A stretch of 64,000 nt of DNA from Phytoseiulus persimilis. Lineage: Eukaryota > Arthropoda > Arachnida > Mesostigmata > Phytoseiidae. The position numbers and the translations under genes were made by a program. Below, in pieces: positions 47,971-57,561 of this stretch. The notes beneath the pieces were generated by a model. The model worked only from the letters and a program-made list of their open reading frames with translations, ran no database searches and was not told where the DNA came from. The stretch is from the NCBI GenBank assembly GCA_037576195.1, contig CM075103.1, forward strand, positions 26,744,723 through 26,808,722, read 5' to 3'. Position 1 is the stretch's first letter; each line of letters starts with the position of its first letter.

Positions 47971-49074
47971 ATGTCCCATGAATATGATCGCCCTCAGCCC
48001 GCACGCAACCCGGAGCAGCGGGAGGCTGAGGTTAAGAAGTACTACGACTTGCTTCGTACGGCACGGGAAGATTTCGTCCTACGAAAGCAACAGAACGACT
48101 GTCCGGTGTGGGATGTCAACGACGTCAAGATTTTGTCCAAGATGGGTGTCGGCTCTTTTGCGATCACGTTCAGAGCCGAGGCTAGAACGGATTGCTATGC
48201 GATCAAGTGTATAGAGAAGCTCGCTGTCCGCTCTGAGGGCATGTGCAAAAGTGTTGTTAACGAGAAGATTTTCACGTACGCGACGCGAGGCTGTCCCTTT
48301 ATCATCGAACTGTTCGCGTGTTTCAAAGATCAGCCGAATCTGTACTTGATTATGGAGTGTGCAGATCACGGAACTCTCGAGGCAATTCAAGAAATGTATG
48401 CATACCGTGTACCTGAAGATATAGTCCGCCGAGTTAAGGCCCAGCTCGTCCTGGGCCTCCAGTACATGCATGCTTGCGGAGTCATGCACCGTGATCTGAA
48501 AGAGGACAATATTCTGGTGTCCACACGAGGTCGAATTAAAATCGCCGATCTTGGACAAGTTTCCGATCTCCCCTCAGGAGGAGGATACGGTAGTATATAC
48601 TACCGGGCACCGGAAGCTTACCTTGACAACTTTTACAATGAAGCCGTCGATTGGTGGGCTCTTGGAATTTTGATGTATACTTTAATAACCGATGAGCATC
48701 CATTTTGCGAAAAAAATGATCTCAAGGATCCGGCCAAGGTTTATGCACTACTCGTGGGAAAATGTATCAAATTCGACCGTCCAGAAGTAGCGAACACAAG
48801 TGAAGCGTTCAAGGGCCTCGTATCCCAGCTGCTCGAACCAAATCCTAGTGAGAGGATCGGAAGTTTGAGAGAAGGCAGCCGCGCCGTACACAACCGTGAA
48901 TGGTTTAAAACAATCGATTGGTACGACATGCTGTACGGTGGATTTCAACTCGGTCTCGATTACAAAAAGCTGGAAGGATTTGCGATCGAAGGAGACGAGA
49001 GCGAGCCGTACCCTTTCAAAGGAAACTTGCCGGATTCTGAGGATTCGCTGAATGAGGAATTCAAGGATTTCTGA
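47971..49074 (+). CDS. K3: intronless AGC-like protein kinase (HRD intact, glycine loop altered)
   Basis: This is a kinase of 367 residues in one frame. The start MSHEYD aligns with the other copies. Motifs: glycine loop GVGSFA 59-64, third Gly replaced by Ala; Lys79 in YAIK; alpha-C Glu in VVNEK (98); HRDLKEDN 173-180, the only copy with an intact HRD catalytic loop; DLG 193-195; APEAY; DWWALG; C-terminal FKDF. The short segment after DLG (QVSDLPSGGGYG) differs from K1 and K2, so activation-loop control may differ. Catalysis is probably retained. It is closest to K4, sharing CPV-DVN and REGSRAV. It lies 7.3 kb from K2, a gap filled by the hAT relic and ORF1-like relic, and 1.3 kb before K4. 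AATAAA lies 60 nt after the stop. Confidence 0.93.
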   Translation: MSHEYDRPQPARNPEQREAEVKKYYDLLRTAREDFVLRKQQNDCPVWDVNDVKILSKMGVGSFAITFRAEARTDCYAIKCIEKLAVRSEGMCKSVVNEKIFTYATRGCPFIIELFACFKDQPNLYLIMECADHGTLEAIQEMYAYRVPEDIVRRVKAQLVLGLQYMHACGVMHRDLKEDNILVSTRGRIKIADLGQVSDLPSGGGYGSIYYRAPEAYLDNFYNEAVDWWALGILMYTLITDEHPFCEKNDLKDPAKVYALLVGKCIKFDRPEVANTSEAFKGLVSQLLEPNPSERIGSLREGSRAVHNREWFKTIDWYDMLYGGFQLGLDYKKLEGFAIEGDESEPYPFKGNLPDSEDSLNEEFKDF

Positions 49075-49600
49075 TGACATACATCGATCCATCGCTCCTA
49101 TCGATCTTTGGCGGGGATATCGCTCACTGGAGAAATAAATCGAGCGGATCGATGGGTGCCAGAATGATCTGAACTCGTGTCGCCCAATGGAACTTCCCTG
49201 CTTGATTTCATCATCGCGGATAACTCGTCAACCGAATCTGAGGATAGGGAATGGTGTTGCACTCGGTCACAACTTTCATTCTGAGACCTCGAACCGACGC
49301 ATGACCGCGCATGCGCTTACGAGAGGACAATTCTATGTCACCGGGGTCGCTTCTCCAGACAACCCCTGCCCTGCCCTGCCTTCAAGCCGCATCGGAACAG
49401 GTCGGCGCGCGAATCTTGCTATATCACTGCGGCCGTCCCGAAATGCTTCTTCCTCCGATGAATTATATCTCTGCTTCGCACGTTTCACGCGCATCGGAGG
49501 CTACGATCTGATCGTAATGTTGAATCGTGCTGATAATGACAACTGCCGACACTACTAACGGCTCATCGTTCGAATGGTGCAAACCTGGCCCTCTGGCGGT
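49075..49600 (+). repeat. Duplicated 3' flank of K3
   Basis: Matches the first 500 bp or so of the 3' flanks of K2 and K4. Similarity ends near 49600, so this copy is truncated or interrupted relative to the other two. Confidence 0.75.
49134..49139 (+). terminator. Poly(A) signal of K3
   Basis: AATAAA in the duplicated 3' flank, 60 nt after the stop codon, aligned with the K2 signal. Confidence 0.65.
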
Positions 49601-50341
49601 TCGAACGCAGCGGAGACGATCACGGCCTTTTTAATTATTCATATTGTTGAACTCAGGCATCCAATACATAATCGTTCTGAAGAACTCTCATGATGCCGGC
49701 AGAAACCGGCAGAGCAGTGCCAAGGAAGAGCGGCAGTTCTTTTGTGCCTAGGAATAACCTACATACTCCTCAACTGCAACCAGCGATGCAGGGAGCCTAA
49801 CGTGGACAAGCAGGATGAATCCCAGAAAAAGTGTGTTTTTCTGCAAATAATTTGGTGACAATCCAAAAGCGGCGACCCATCTAGCGTTTCAAATCCGCCT
49901 ATGACGAATTGGAACGCGGGTAAGCCACATTTCCTCTGTTAAAACCCGATCTCCGGGTGTTGCGTTTTCCGAGTTTTTTTCTCGAAAACCAGTCTCCCAG
50001 GCAGGTTGTGCTGGACCTAAGTGCCCGCCGCCCGACCCCGCACAGCACTAGTTGAGAAGAAACAGTTCCTCCATTGGCGATATTCCAGAGGTCCGTTCCC
50101 GCAAAAAGAAAAAGTCTACCACCGGATGAACGGCTAGGTGTCGGGCGAAATAAAAGACAGCTTTTCGGCGGGGACTCGTTAGGGGCCTCCGGCTATATCC
50201 TCCGATTTATTTGACTGGAAGAGGCTCAAGCCTCGATATGTTTCCCTAATTCCTTGCAGCAAGCCCATGACAATATTGCGGGTGCGAATCCCTCAACCGT
50301 CGATTCAATAGTCAGATTGAAGTCAGCGATAGAAAATAACG
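49601..50341. other. Spacer between K3 and K4
   Basis: No gene or clear repeat. The last 50 bp or so before the K4 ATG resemble the leaders of K1-K3; the rest is not similar to the 5' flanks of K2 and K3. Confidence 0.5.
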
Positions 50342-51442
50342 ATGGAGCACACATATGATCCTGCACTCAGCCCGGATAAGCGGAAGGCTGAGGTTCAGAA
50401 ATACTACGATTCGCTTCATACGGCACGAGAAAATTTCCTCCTCCGTAAGGAACAGAACGATTGTCCGGTGCGAGATGTCAACGAGTTCGAGATTTTGACC
50501 AGGCTCGATTCCAGCCCTCTTTCTATCACGTACCGAGCCGAGAGCAACTCGAAACACTATGCGATCAAGAGAACATTCAAGTTCCCTGTCCGCCATGAGG
50601 GCCTTTGCGAAGCCGTTATCAACGAGAAGATGATTTTGCATGCGATGCGAGGAAACCCATTCGTCATCGAGCTGTTCGCTTCATTCAAAGATAAGGAGAA
50701 TCTGTACTTGATAATGGAGTGTGCTGAGTACGGCACTCTCCAGTCATTTCACAATATGCATGCGTTCCAAGTCCCCGAAGTTATACTTCGCCCAGCCATA
50801 GCCCAGGTCGTCCTGGGCCTCCAGTACGTGCATGCTTGCGGAATTATGCACCGTGGCGTGGAACCGGAAAGAATTCTGGTCTCCACACGAGGTCGAGTTA
50901 AACTCGGCGATTTCGGACGAGCTTCCGATCGCCCCGGACAAGCTCCTGGGGGATTCGGTTGGGCATATTACAGGGCACCGGAAGCCTACACTGACAATAT
51001 GTACAATGAAGCTGTCGATTGGTGGGCTCTTGGAATAATGACATATCATTTGGTATCCGATGAACATCCATTCTGCGAAGAAATCGATATCATGTATGGA
51101 GAGGATATTTATGAATTCGTCGCGAAAGGAGATATAAAATTCAGCCGTTCAACTATAGCGAGGACCAGCGCGGCGTTTAAGGACCTCATATCCCAGCTGC
51201 TCGATAGAGATCCTACGAAAAGAATCGGAAGCTTGAGAGAGGGCAGCCGCGCCGTACAGAACCATGAATGGTTCAAATCAATCGATTGGTACGAGATGCT
51301 GTACGGAGCATTTCCACTCAGAATCGAATACGAAACGCTGGTCGTATTTACGAAGGAGTCACGACAGTACGAGTCTCACCCTTTCAAGGAACATTCACCG
51401 GATTCTGAGGATCCGCAGCATGAGGACTTCAAGGATTACTGA
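50342..51442 (+). CDS. K4: intronless AGC-like pseudokinase (HRG, no glycine loop)
   Basis: This protein of 366 residues is intact and collinear with K1-K3, with start MEHTYD aligning to theirs. It keeps the beta-3 lysine (Lys76 in YAIK), the alpha-C Glu of INEK, DFG 190-192 (the others have DLG), APEAY and DWWALG. The glycine loop is gone (LDSSPLS at 55-61). The catalytic loop reads HRGVEPER at 170-177, so the HRD aspartate is Gly172 and the metal-binding Asn is Arg177. By known kinase chemistry phosphotransfer should be abolished. The C terminus ends FKDY in place of FKDF. The frame is undamaged over 366 codons, which argues for a selected noncatalytic role such as scaffold, decoy or allosteric regulator of the sister kinases. 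A very young pseudogene is the alternative, and the poly(A) hexamer of the other copies is altered here. Confidence 0.92.
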   Translation: MEHTYDPALSPDKRKAEVQKYYDSLHTARENFLLRKEQNDCPVRDVNEFEILTRLDSSPLSITYRAESNSKHYAIKRTFKFPVRHEGLCEAVINEKMILHAMRGNPFVIELFASFKDKENLYLIMECAEYGTLQSFHNMHAFQVPEVILRPAIAQVVLGLQYVHACGIMHRGVEPERILVSTRGRVKLGDFGRASDRPGQAPGGFGWAYYRAPEAYTDNMYNEAVDWWALGIMTYHLVSDEHPFCEEIDIMYGEDIYEFVAKGDIKFSRSTIARTSAAFKDLISQLLDRDPTKRIGSLREGSRAVQNHEWFKSIDWYEMLYGAFPLRIEYETLVVFTKESRQYESHPFKEHSPDSEDPQHEDFKDY

Positions 51443-52215
51443 TGGCATACATCGAACCTCCCTGCCCATCGATCTTTGGCAGGGATATCGCTCAGCGGAG
51501 AAAAAAATCGGAAGACAGATTGATGCGTGCCTTCATTAACTGCATTCGTGTTGCCCAGTAGAATTCCGCTACGAAATCTCACCATCGAGACGTCATTGGG
51601 AGGAATAACCCGTCTGCCGAAGCCCGATAGTGGGAATCGGTGTCGCACTCGGTCATAACTTTCATTCTGAGAGCTCAGATCGACGCACAACCGCGCATCC
51701 GCTATCGAGAGGATCATTCCAGGCCACCCGGGTCGCTTCTCCAGACAACCCTATGAGGGCCTGCCGGACGGCCAGAGGTAGCTTCCAGTCGCATCGGAGC
51801 GGGTCGGCGCGAATCCGGCTACAGTACAGTGGCTGTCCCGAAATGCTCCTTCCACCGATGAATTATGTTTCTGCGCTGCACCTTATGCGCGCATCCGAGG
51901 CTACGTTCTGATCGTTATGTTGAATCGTGGTAGGAATATTAGCATCCGACACTACAAACTGCTCATCGTTCGAGTGGTTTAAACGTGGCCCACGTAACAA
52001 ACTGCTGAGTTCCATGCTGAGCCATCCACCCTCCCCCCGCGGTTTCTTCTCCCCAAACGAGACGACACACAACCAAGCACGGCCGTCGAGAACCCGTGTT
52101 CCTTGCTTGATCAAAGCGGTCAGCCTTCGACCGGGAAAGGGACTATCATGGGGTTCGGATCTGCTTGCATTGTTGCCCTCGGATTTCTATTCTGATTCCC
52201 TCGGGTTAAGCGCAG
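51443..52215 (+). repeat. Duplicated 3' flank of K4
   Basis: Matches 40690-41440 after K2 to the end block TTCCCTCGGGTTAA. At the place of the AATAAA signal it reads AAAAAA (about 51501-51507). Confidence 0.8.
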
Positions 52216-52230
52216 GTTTTTTTTTTTTGG

Positions 52231-54717
52231 TTTTTGAAGACGTTTTGAAGCCGCCGAGAACGTGAGACATCGCCTCGAGGTTCCGTGTCTCAAAGATCCG
52301 ATCAGAGATTGGTGCAGCGGTTTGTTGGGGATTTTTCTAGTCGGGTGATAATGCCTGTTATGGGACATGGGTGTTTCTAGTAGTCGGGTCGCTATGGGTA
52401 GATGATCTATGATTGTTTTTCCATCGAAGTTATAGTCCGTGAAATCCACCTAATGAATCTAGGTGTCCTGGTGACGGCGTCTTGCCTCTCCAGAAAGCGC
52501 ATCAGGAAGTTGAACCATGAACATTAACGACAACGGATAGGCTTCCTGAACGTCGGCTGTTATTTTAAACCAGTCGCGATGCCACGCAGGAACGCCACAA
52601 TGAACTGTTGTGTCTTTGGGTTGCTCTGATATTTCTGTTGAAGTGTTGAGTGAAGCTCACCAGCTTCGAGGCCAGTCAGCGTCCGAGCAGACCTCTCGAT
52701 ATTCGACCGCGCCCGGACGCTCCGTGGATCGCCGTACTGGATCAAAGTCGTTGGAAGCTTATTGTGGAAGAGGTATTAGCCTGTCGGCTCTCATGGATCG
52801 TAATCCATTTCTCAATCACCACTTGGTTGTCGATTCCTACCGAGACCCATACCGATTTCGTTCCCGGAATGTTGTTGCAGAAGATTTGATTCTGATGACA
52901 AGCAACATGCGGGATATGGAGACGCTCCTCGAGGTTACCACACGGTTTGGGGACAACATGTCAATCGAGTTTAACCCAGAGAAGAGCGGTGTAATGGTCT
53001 TCTCTGGACCACTAGGAACTCATTCTCCTGATGGAGATCTCAGGATACGAGGATTACCAATACCACTGGTGGAATCATACAAATATCCGGGAAAGAGACG
53101 CGGGAAGATGGGCTCTTGGCATACCGAACTCCAGTATAGTCAAGGAGTTCATTATCTGTGAACGCAATACGACCCACCCCTGGGATGAAAGGGACCAGGA
53201 TGAAGATCGAATTATATCCAATCCGAAGTTGTCGACCGGCTGCAATACGTGCGTCGCAATCTGTACCAGAGGCGCCAATATGATGTATTGTTCCTCTCAG
53301 AATGTACTGACCACCATGGTCGGATGGGAACAATGATTGTTCAGCAACAATAGGTCTGCTCTCATCGGCATCGAGGGCAGCTTGTCGCCGAACAACTCGC
53401 CGCCGACCCGAGCCAGAATAACTCTTCTATGGACAACTCGTCGCCAGTGCCACGGCTCCTCGATGATGAGTAGGATGGTCGAGGCTCGGTTGGGGCCCGG
53501 GCGAGCCGAGCGATGCGAGCCGTCCCTCATGAGTCTCCGTGAGGTCATAAGCCACGTGAGATATGCTTCACCTAGTTTTCGCCCACGCATTCCACTGTTC
53601 ACATGGTCAGGGCGAGAAAGCCGCCCCAGCAGCGATGGCTCGAAACGTCGTTCTGGCGACTTGGCGCTGCTGGGACCCAAACTCAAAAATTCCGATCGGA
53701 TCTTCTGAAGGCGATCAAATGTCAGACTCCCGGCGACGAACCACCCGGTGACGGGTTGTACCGTTACGTGCTCTCAGCGAGGCGCGAAGGATGATGAAGA
53801 GAGGCGGAAGATAATGAAGCTATTCCTGGTCGAGCTAAGCATGGGTCTGAGAGACTGCCCTCGTGCAATTGTGAAATCAGGGTATTCAAGCGAAGGATCT
53901 CCACGGAGGTCGACCTTGCTGGCGCTTCGACGTAAGTGGCTTCCTTCAAATACCCGGTATGTCATTGATCAGTAACCTAAACAGCTCGGCTCGCGATCAA
54001 GTCGGGCATCGTTTCGGATGTGCAGTTCCCAGGCTTATCATGATTTACCTAGTCTCTTCTTGCCCATCCAAGTGCAGTTTCTCAGACCCTGTGCTGTGCA
54101 TAGAAGCTTAGCTGGATCCGCTTGACGAGAGAAGGAGTTTTCGGCCTTTCGGGTTTTTTTTTTCGGCCCTAAGGGTTTTCGTTGCAATCGGTTCGGCACA
54201 TCAGGTATGAACCGTTGCGAGCGGCCCAAGATTTTCGTCCAGAACAGAGAGCTGCCAGATCAGCCGCCTCGCACTCGTCTCTTGACGTTTCCCCAAAACA
54301 AACCCGGTCCACCTGACTCCGGTCAGGTGTGTGTAAGGTCATTGCCAACTGCCTAGAAACATCTATGAGAGAAATTCCTCTCAAATTGTACCGGCTGCAG
54401 CCTGCAGGATCAATCATTGACCATCTTACGGAAAGGTTTCTGATGAATATCGGAAGAATGTATCAACCGGAGCAGGAATGAGATGAAAGCGCGGGATCTT
54501 CCTGCATTCAATGTTTTATTCCCGACGGAAGACGGGGTTGACAATAATGAAAAGGTTTCCCTGTCATCATGAATCCGAGCATTGGAGCGAAAATTCTTCA
54601 CATCGAATGACACCGAACTCACGTACCACATCTTGGTCTTGCGAAGAGCGAACATGAGTTCGCCTGAACGCTATCCTAGGCGTGAGGTTTCTGCGGAACA
54701 GCGGAACCTGTCTGATA
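52231..54717. other. Region between K4 and the anoctamin, mostly without genes
   Basis: Apart from the LINE fragment at 52871-53230, there is no supported gene. A minus-strand peptide near 52612-52562 (FIVAFLRGIATGLK, then stop) is similar to one near 8826-8794. A T-run in a short repeat of TTTCGG and GGGTTTT lies near 54145-54180. Confidence 0.5.
52871..53230 (+). pseudogene. LINE reverse transcriptase fragment
   Basis: The frame from 52871 reads VVAEDLILMTSNMRDMETLL, FNPEKSGVMVF and YKYPG. These match the C-terminal palm of non-LTR retrotransposon reverse transcriptases, where the usual forms are F/YADDL, NPxKSxVMxF and YKYLG. The first catalytic Asp is Glu (AEDL). After about 53095 the sequence continues in another frame with GRWALGIPNSSIVKEFI, like the region downstream of RT in such elements. 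It is a truncated, frame-broken relic; clade not determined. Confidence 0.65.
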
Positions 54718-57561
54718 TCAGGCTGACTCTTCCGGATCGAGTCTTGCATTTTCTCTGGAGATGTGAGTATTACTAGTTTTCACATCGACTGTTTCAGCGG
54801 GCTCAGCCGAGGGGCGAGCGGTCGTGAAAGAGCCGACCGTTGCGCGCATTGACAAAGCCCCTTCCATCCTCGACTGTCGCCGCTGAAGTTCTCGCTGAAT
54901 GACCATCTCCTTCGCGAGGCGGTTGTCCTCTCGGATTCTCATCTGGATCGAAGTGGGAGTGGCGGGAATCAGCCAACGAATCACAGAAATCATTACGACC
55001 GCAGCGTTCTCAAACAGGATGACAAAGAGCAAGCGCCAAACAAAAATCTCCCAATAAACATTGGTTCTCTTGTACGGTCTTTTCGACCAAGGCGGTGACC
55101 GGAAGTCCCAGTAGCGGCAGTAGGAACTGTTCCCGAGTCGCTCGCGGTGGTAGTGGACCACGTTGCGGTCGTAGTGGTTTATGTCGAAATAAGAGAGGGT
55201 GAAATTTACGTAGCCCACCAAGCTCTTCTTCGAGTTGTAGTGGAGCAAGTAGTACATCCGGGGAACGAACTCAGAGGTGAATGCAATTATACCCGCATTC
55301 GTTAGAACTGAAAACTTGCTCACGACTTTCATGATTATGTAAGGCACTCCGATGTCCTTGACACGCTGGCCGACGGGCCGTCGAGTCCAGAGGAGAAGTT
55401 TCCTGGCTCTGAATCGGATCTCGAAAATGTTGCTGATCAAGGCGAGAACGGGCGCCAGAGGCATAGCAGTCACGAACAGCGTGACGAAACCGAACTGAAT
55501 GATCATCTCGAGATACTCGTTGAAAAGTCCCATCCGGCCCAGCTCGGGCAGACAGAAGTCTCGCTCCCAAGGCTTCTCATCGTCGGTCGCAGCTCCGTTC
55601 CGCGCCATTTTCCACTGCGGGTTGGAGGATTCGGAGCTTTCCGAGGAGGATTCTTCATCGGGATCTGCTACGTCCGCTCGCAGCGTCTGTAGGGAATCCA
55701 CTATCCTGGGCCACATGGACTCGTACAGTGCAGCGAAGAGCTGCTTGCCGATCATGAGCACGGCAAGCGAGGTTGAAATCTCTTGAAAACAGCCACCGGA
55801 CCCGCATGACTCCTGCTGGTAGCTGGCGAGGATAAGATTATGCTTCCCGGGGTTTCCTTGGAACCGATTCTTGTGAATCGCGATGTAGAACGTCGTCGCG
55901 TAGCATCCAATAAATTGCAGCAGGAAGAACTTGAAGGTGAGCGAGTCGTCGTATTCGCTCTGGGTGCGCGGCATCTCCAAGTCGGTCAGTTTCACGGCGA
56001 GCTTCGCATAGAGTGAGTTGAATACGAAGAAAGCGGTCATGTTTATGAAGGCAGCGCCCGAGTTCACGAAAATCGTGGAGGAATACTCCTCGCCCCCTCT
56101 AAGCTTCAGCACCAGCCTGTAAGCCAGCCTGTAAACGAAGATCCCCACAGCCGTTGCGACGAACAGGAGGATGGCGAGGAACACGAGTGAGATGGTGAAG
56201 AAAGCGCGAGGGAGCTTCCGTCTCCACAACGAAGGCTTGCGGAGTTCTCCGCTCTCAAAACCCTCCTTCTTCTGTTTTTTCTGCGAGAGGAGCATTTTGG
56301 CGACGTAAGCTGGACGAGCTACCTCGACCACAGTGTCGAACCCTGTCAGGTCCCACATGTAGGTGATTCGGCACGAGTATCCCTTCCAGAGCTCTAAGAA
56401 CGCGGCGCTCCACAAGGCCATCAACACCGTGAAACAGACGGTGGCTCCGTTGTCGAAAGGGTAGACCAGCATGGCTTGCGTGCAATTCTCTTCCAGAAAC
56501 CAGTATTCGCAGCCTGTGTCGCACGTTGGGCACATGACGAAGTCCTTGAAGCGACTGCAGACATCCAAGTTTGGCTCGTACGAACGAACCGTCACTACAC
56601 CGTAAATGAAAGTCGCGGCGCCGATGACCGCGGGAGGCAGTAGCATGTAGGTATAGAAACCGAGCCAAGCGAAGTAGAGTCCGACTTTTACGCCAAAGTA
56701 CCGTCGGATGTCGTCCAGTGGCTGCGGCTTGAAAGCGGACGACACCGAGCCCCACCGGGTCAGAAGCTGCTGTCGGGCAGAGTTGTCCTCCACCAGAGCG
56801 GAGCCCTCGTGGAGCGGATACGCGGCCAGGTACGTTCCGTCGCTGAGAAGACGCTCGATGCCAAAGTCGAATGACTCTTGAGGAGCTTTTCTCGAATACG
56901 ACTTCCGGTTGAGAATGAAATTCACGATCTGAGATCTTTGAGCCGCGCTGAAGAAATCTTCCTTTATTTCAGGTATTTCGAACAGATACTCCCTCGTCTT
57001 CGAGAATGACAATGTCAGCTGCTTCGGGTCCACGGTCTCGACCGACATTCTCCGGCCTCTCTCGTTTCCAGCGAGCTCCCTGAAAGGCGAGGATGTAACG
57101 GAGTCCGGACGCGGTGAGAGCCGGTTCCCGTCCCCGGCGAAGTTCCGTTTGATCGGCATCTTGAAATGCATCACCTCCGCATACGTACTCAGAACTCCCC
57201 AGGGCGCGCTGATCTTAACGAACACGAGTCCGCCACGTTTCTCGTCGGACTGGACGCGCTCGAGTTTGAATCCGCTCAGACGTAGCTCTTCTTCGAAAAC
57301 TTCTCGTTTCTCTTGACCTTCGGAGTGGTGCGGGTTGAAAACGAGCACATAATCCACCTTCGAAACTCCATCTGCCAAATAACACACTCCCGGCTTCTGG
57401 ATTCTCCCTTTCCGTCGCCCGGTATCTTCGCTCTCGGAGTCGATAGTGCGGAGAAGTCTCACAAAAGGCATGACGGCATGGAGGAGTTCTCTTATCACAG
57501 CCTGTACACGTCTGTCAAGAATATACTCCTGTGCAGGTATCTGCTGCGAAGTGCTCTCCAA
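54718..57561 (-). CDS. Anoctamin (TMEM16) family protein, intronless, complete
   Basis: This is a membrane protein of 947 residues, a family that forms calcium-activated chloride channels or lipid scramblases. The N-terminal cytosolic domain shows the family pattern DGVSKVDYVLVF, then APWGVLSTYAEVMHFKMPIK. The first membrane helix is at FAWLGFYTYMLLPPAVIGA, and about ten hydrophobic segments follow. Calcium-site helices are visible: about residue 610 GKQLFAALYES, about 680 NEYLEMIIQFGF, about 712 SNIFEIRFRARK. Both Glu of NEYLE and the Glu of LYES and FEIR are kept. The Asn usual four residues before the Glu of LYES is Ala, and the Asp usual four residues after the Glu of FEIR is Arg. Family genes normally have many introns; here the whole reading frame is one exon. 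The first ATG at 57561 gives a normal N terminus. A partial paralogue lies 5.4 kb upstream. Confidence 0.94.
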   Translation of the reverse strand: MESTSQQIPAQEYILDRRVQAVIRELLHAVMPFVRLLRTIDSESEDTGRRKGRIQKPGVCYLADGVSKVDYVLVFNPHHSEGQEKREVFEEELRLSGFKLERVQSDEKRGGLVFVKISAPWGVLSTYAEVMHFKMPIKRNFAGDGNRLSPRPDSVTSSPFRELAGNERGRRMSVETVDPKQLTLSFSKTREYLFEIPEIKEDFFSAAQRSQIVNFILNRKSYSRKAPQESFDFGIERLLSDGTYLAAYPLHEGSALVEDNSARQQLLTRWGSVSSAFKPQPLDDIRRYFGVKVGLYFAWLGFYTYMLLPPAVIGAATFIYGVVTVRSYEPNLDVCSRFKDFVMCPTCDTGCEYWFLEENCTQAMLVYPFDNGATVCFTVLMALWSAAFLELWKGYSCRITYMWDLTGFDTVVEVARPAYVAKMLLSQKKQKKEGFESGELRKPSLWRRKLPRAFFTISLVFLAILLFVATAVGIFVYRLAYRLVLKLRGGEEYSSTIFVNSGAAFINMTAFFVFNSLYAKLAVKLTDLEMPRTQSEYDDSLTFKFFLLQFIGCYATTFYIAIHKNRFQGNPGKHNLILASYQQESCGSGGCFQEISTSLAVLMIGKQLFAALYESMWPRIVDSLQTLRADVADPDEESSSESSESSNPQWKMARNGAATDDEKPWERDFCLPELGRMGLFNEYLEMIIQFGFVTLFVTAMPLAPVLALISNIFEIRFRARKLLLWTRRPVGQRVKDIGVPYIIMKVVSKFSVLTNAGIIAFTSEFVPRMYYLLHYNSKKSLVGYVNFTLSYFDINHYDRNVVHYHRERLGNSSYCRYWDFRSPPWSKRPYKRTNVYWEIFVWRLLFVILFENAAVVMISVIRWLIPATPTSIQMRIREDNRLAKEMVIQRELQRRQSRMEGALSMRATVGSFTTARPSAEPAETVDVKTSNTHISRENARLDPEESA

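Noticed and set aside
55499-55786. Plus-strand frame inside the anoctamin
   Set aside because: It is the antisense of a conserved anoctamin segment with clear family motifs.
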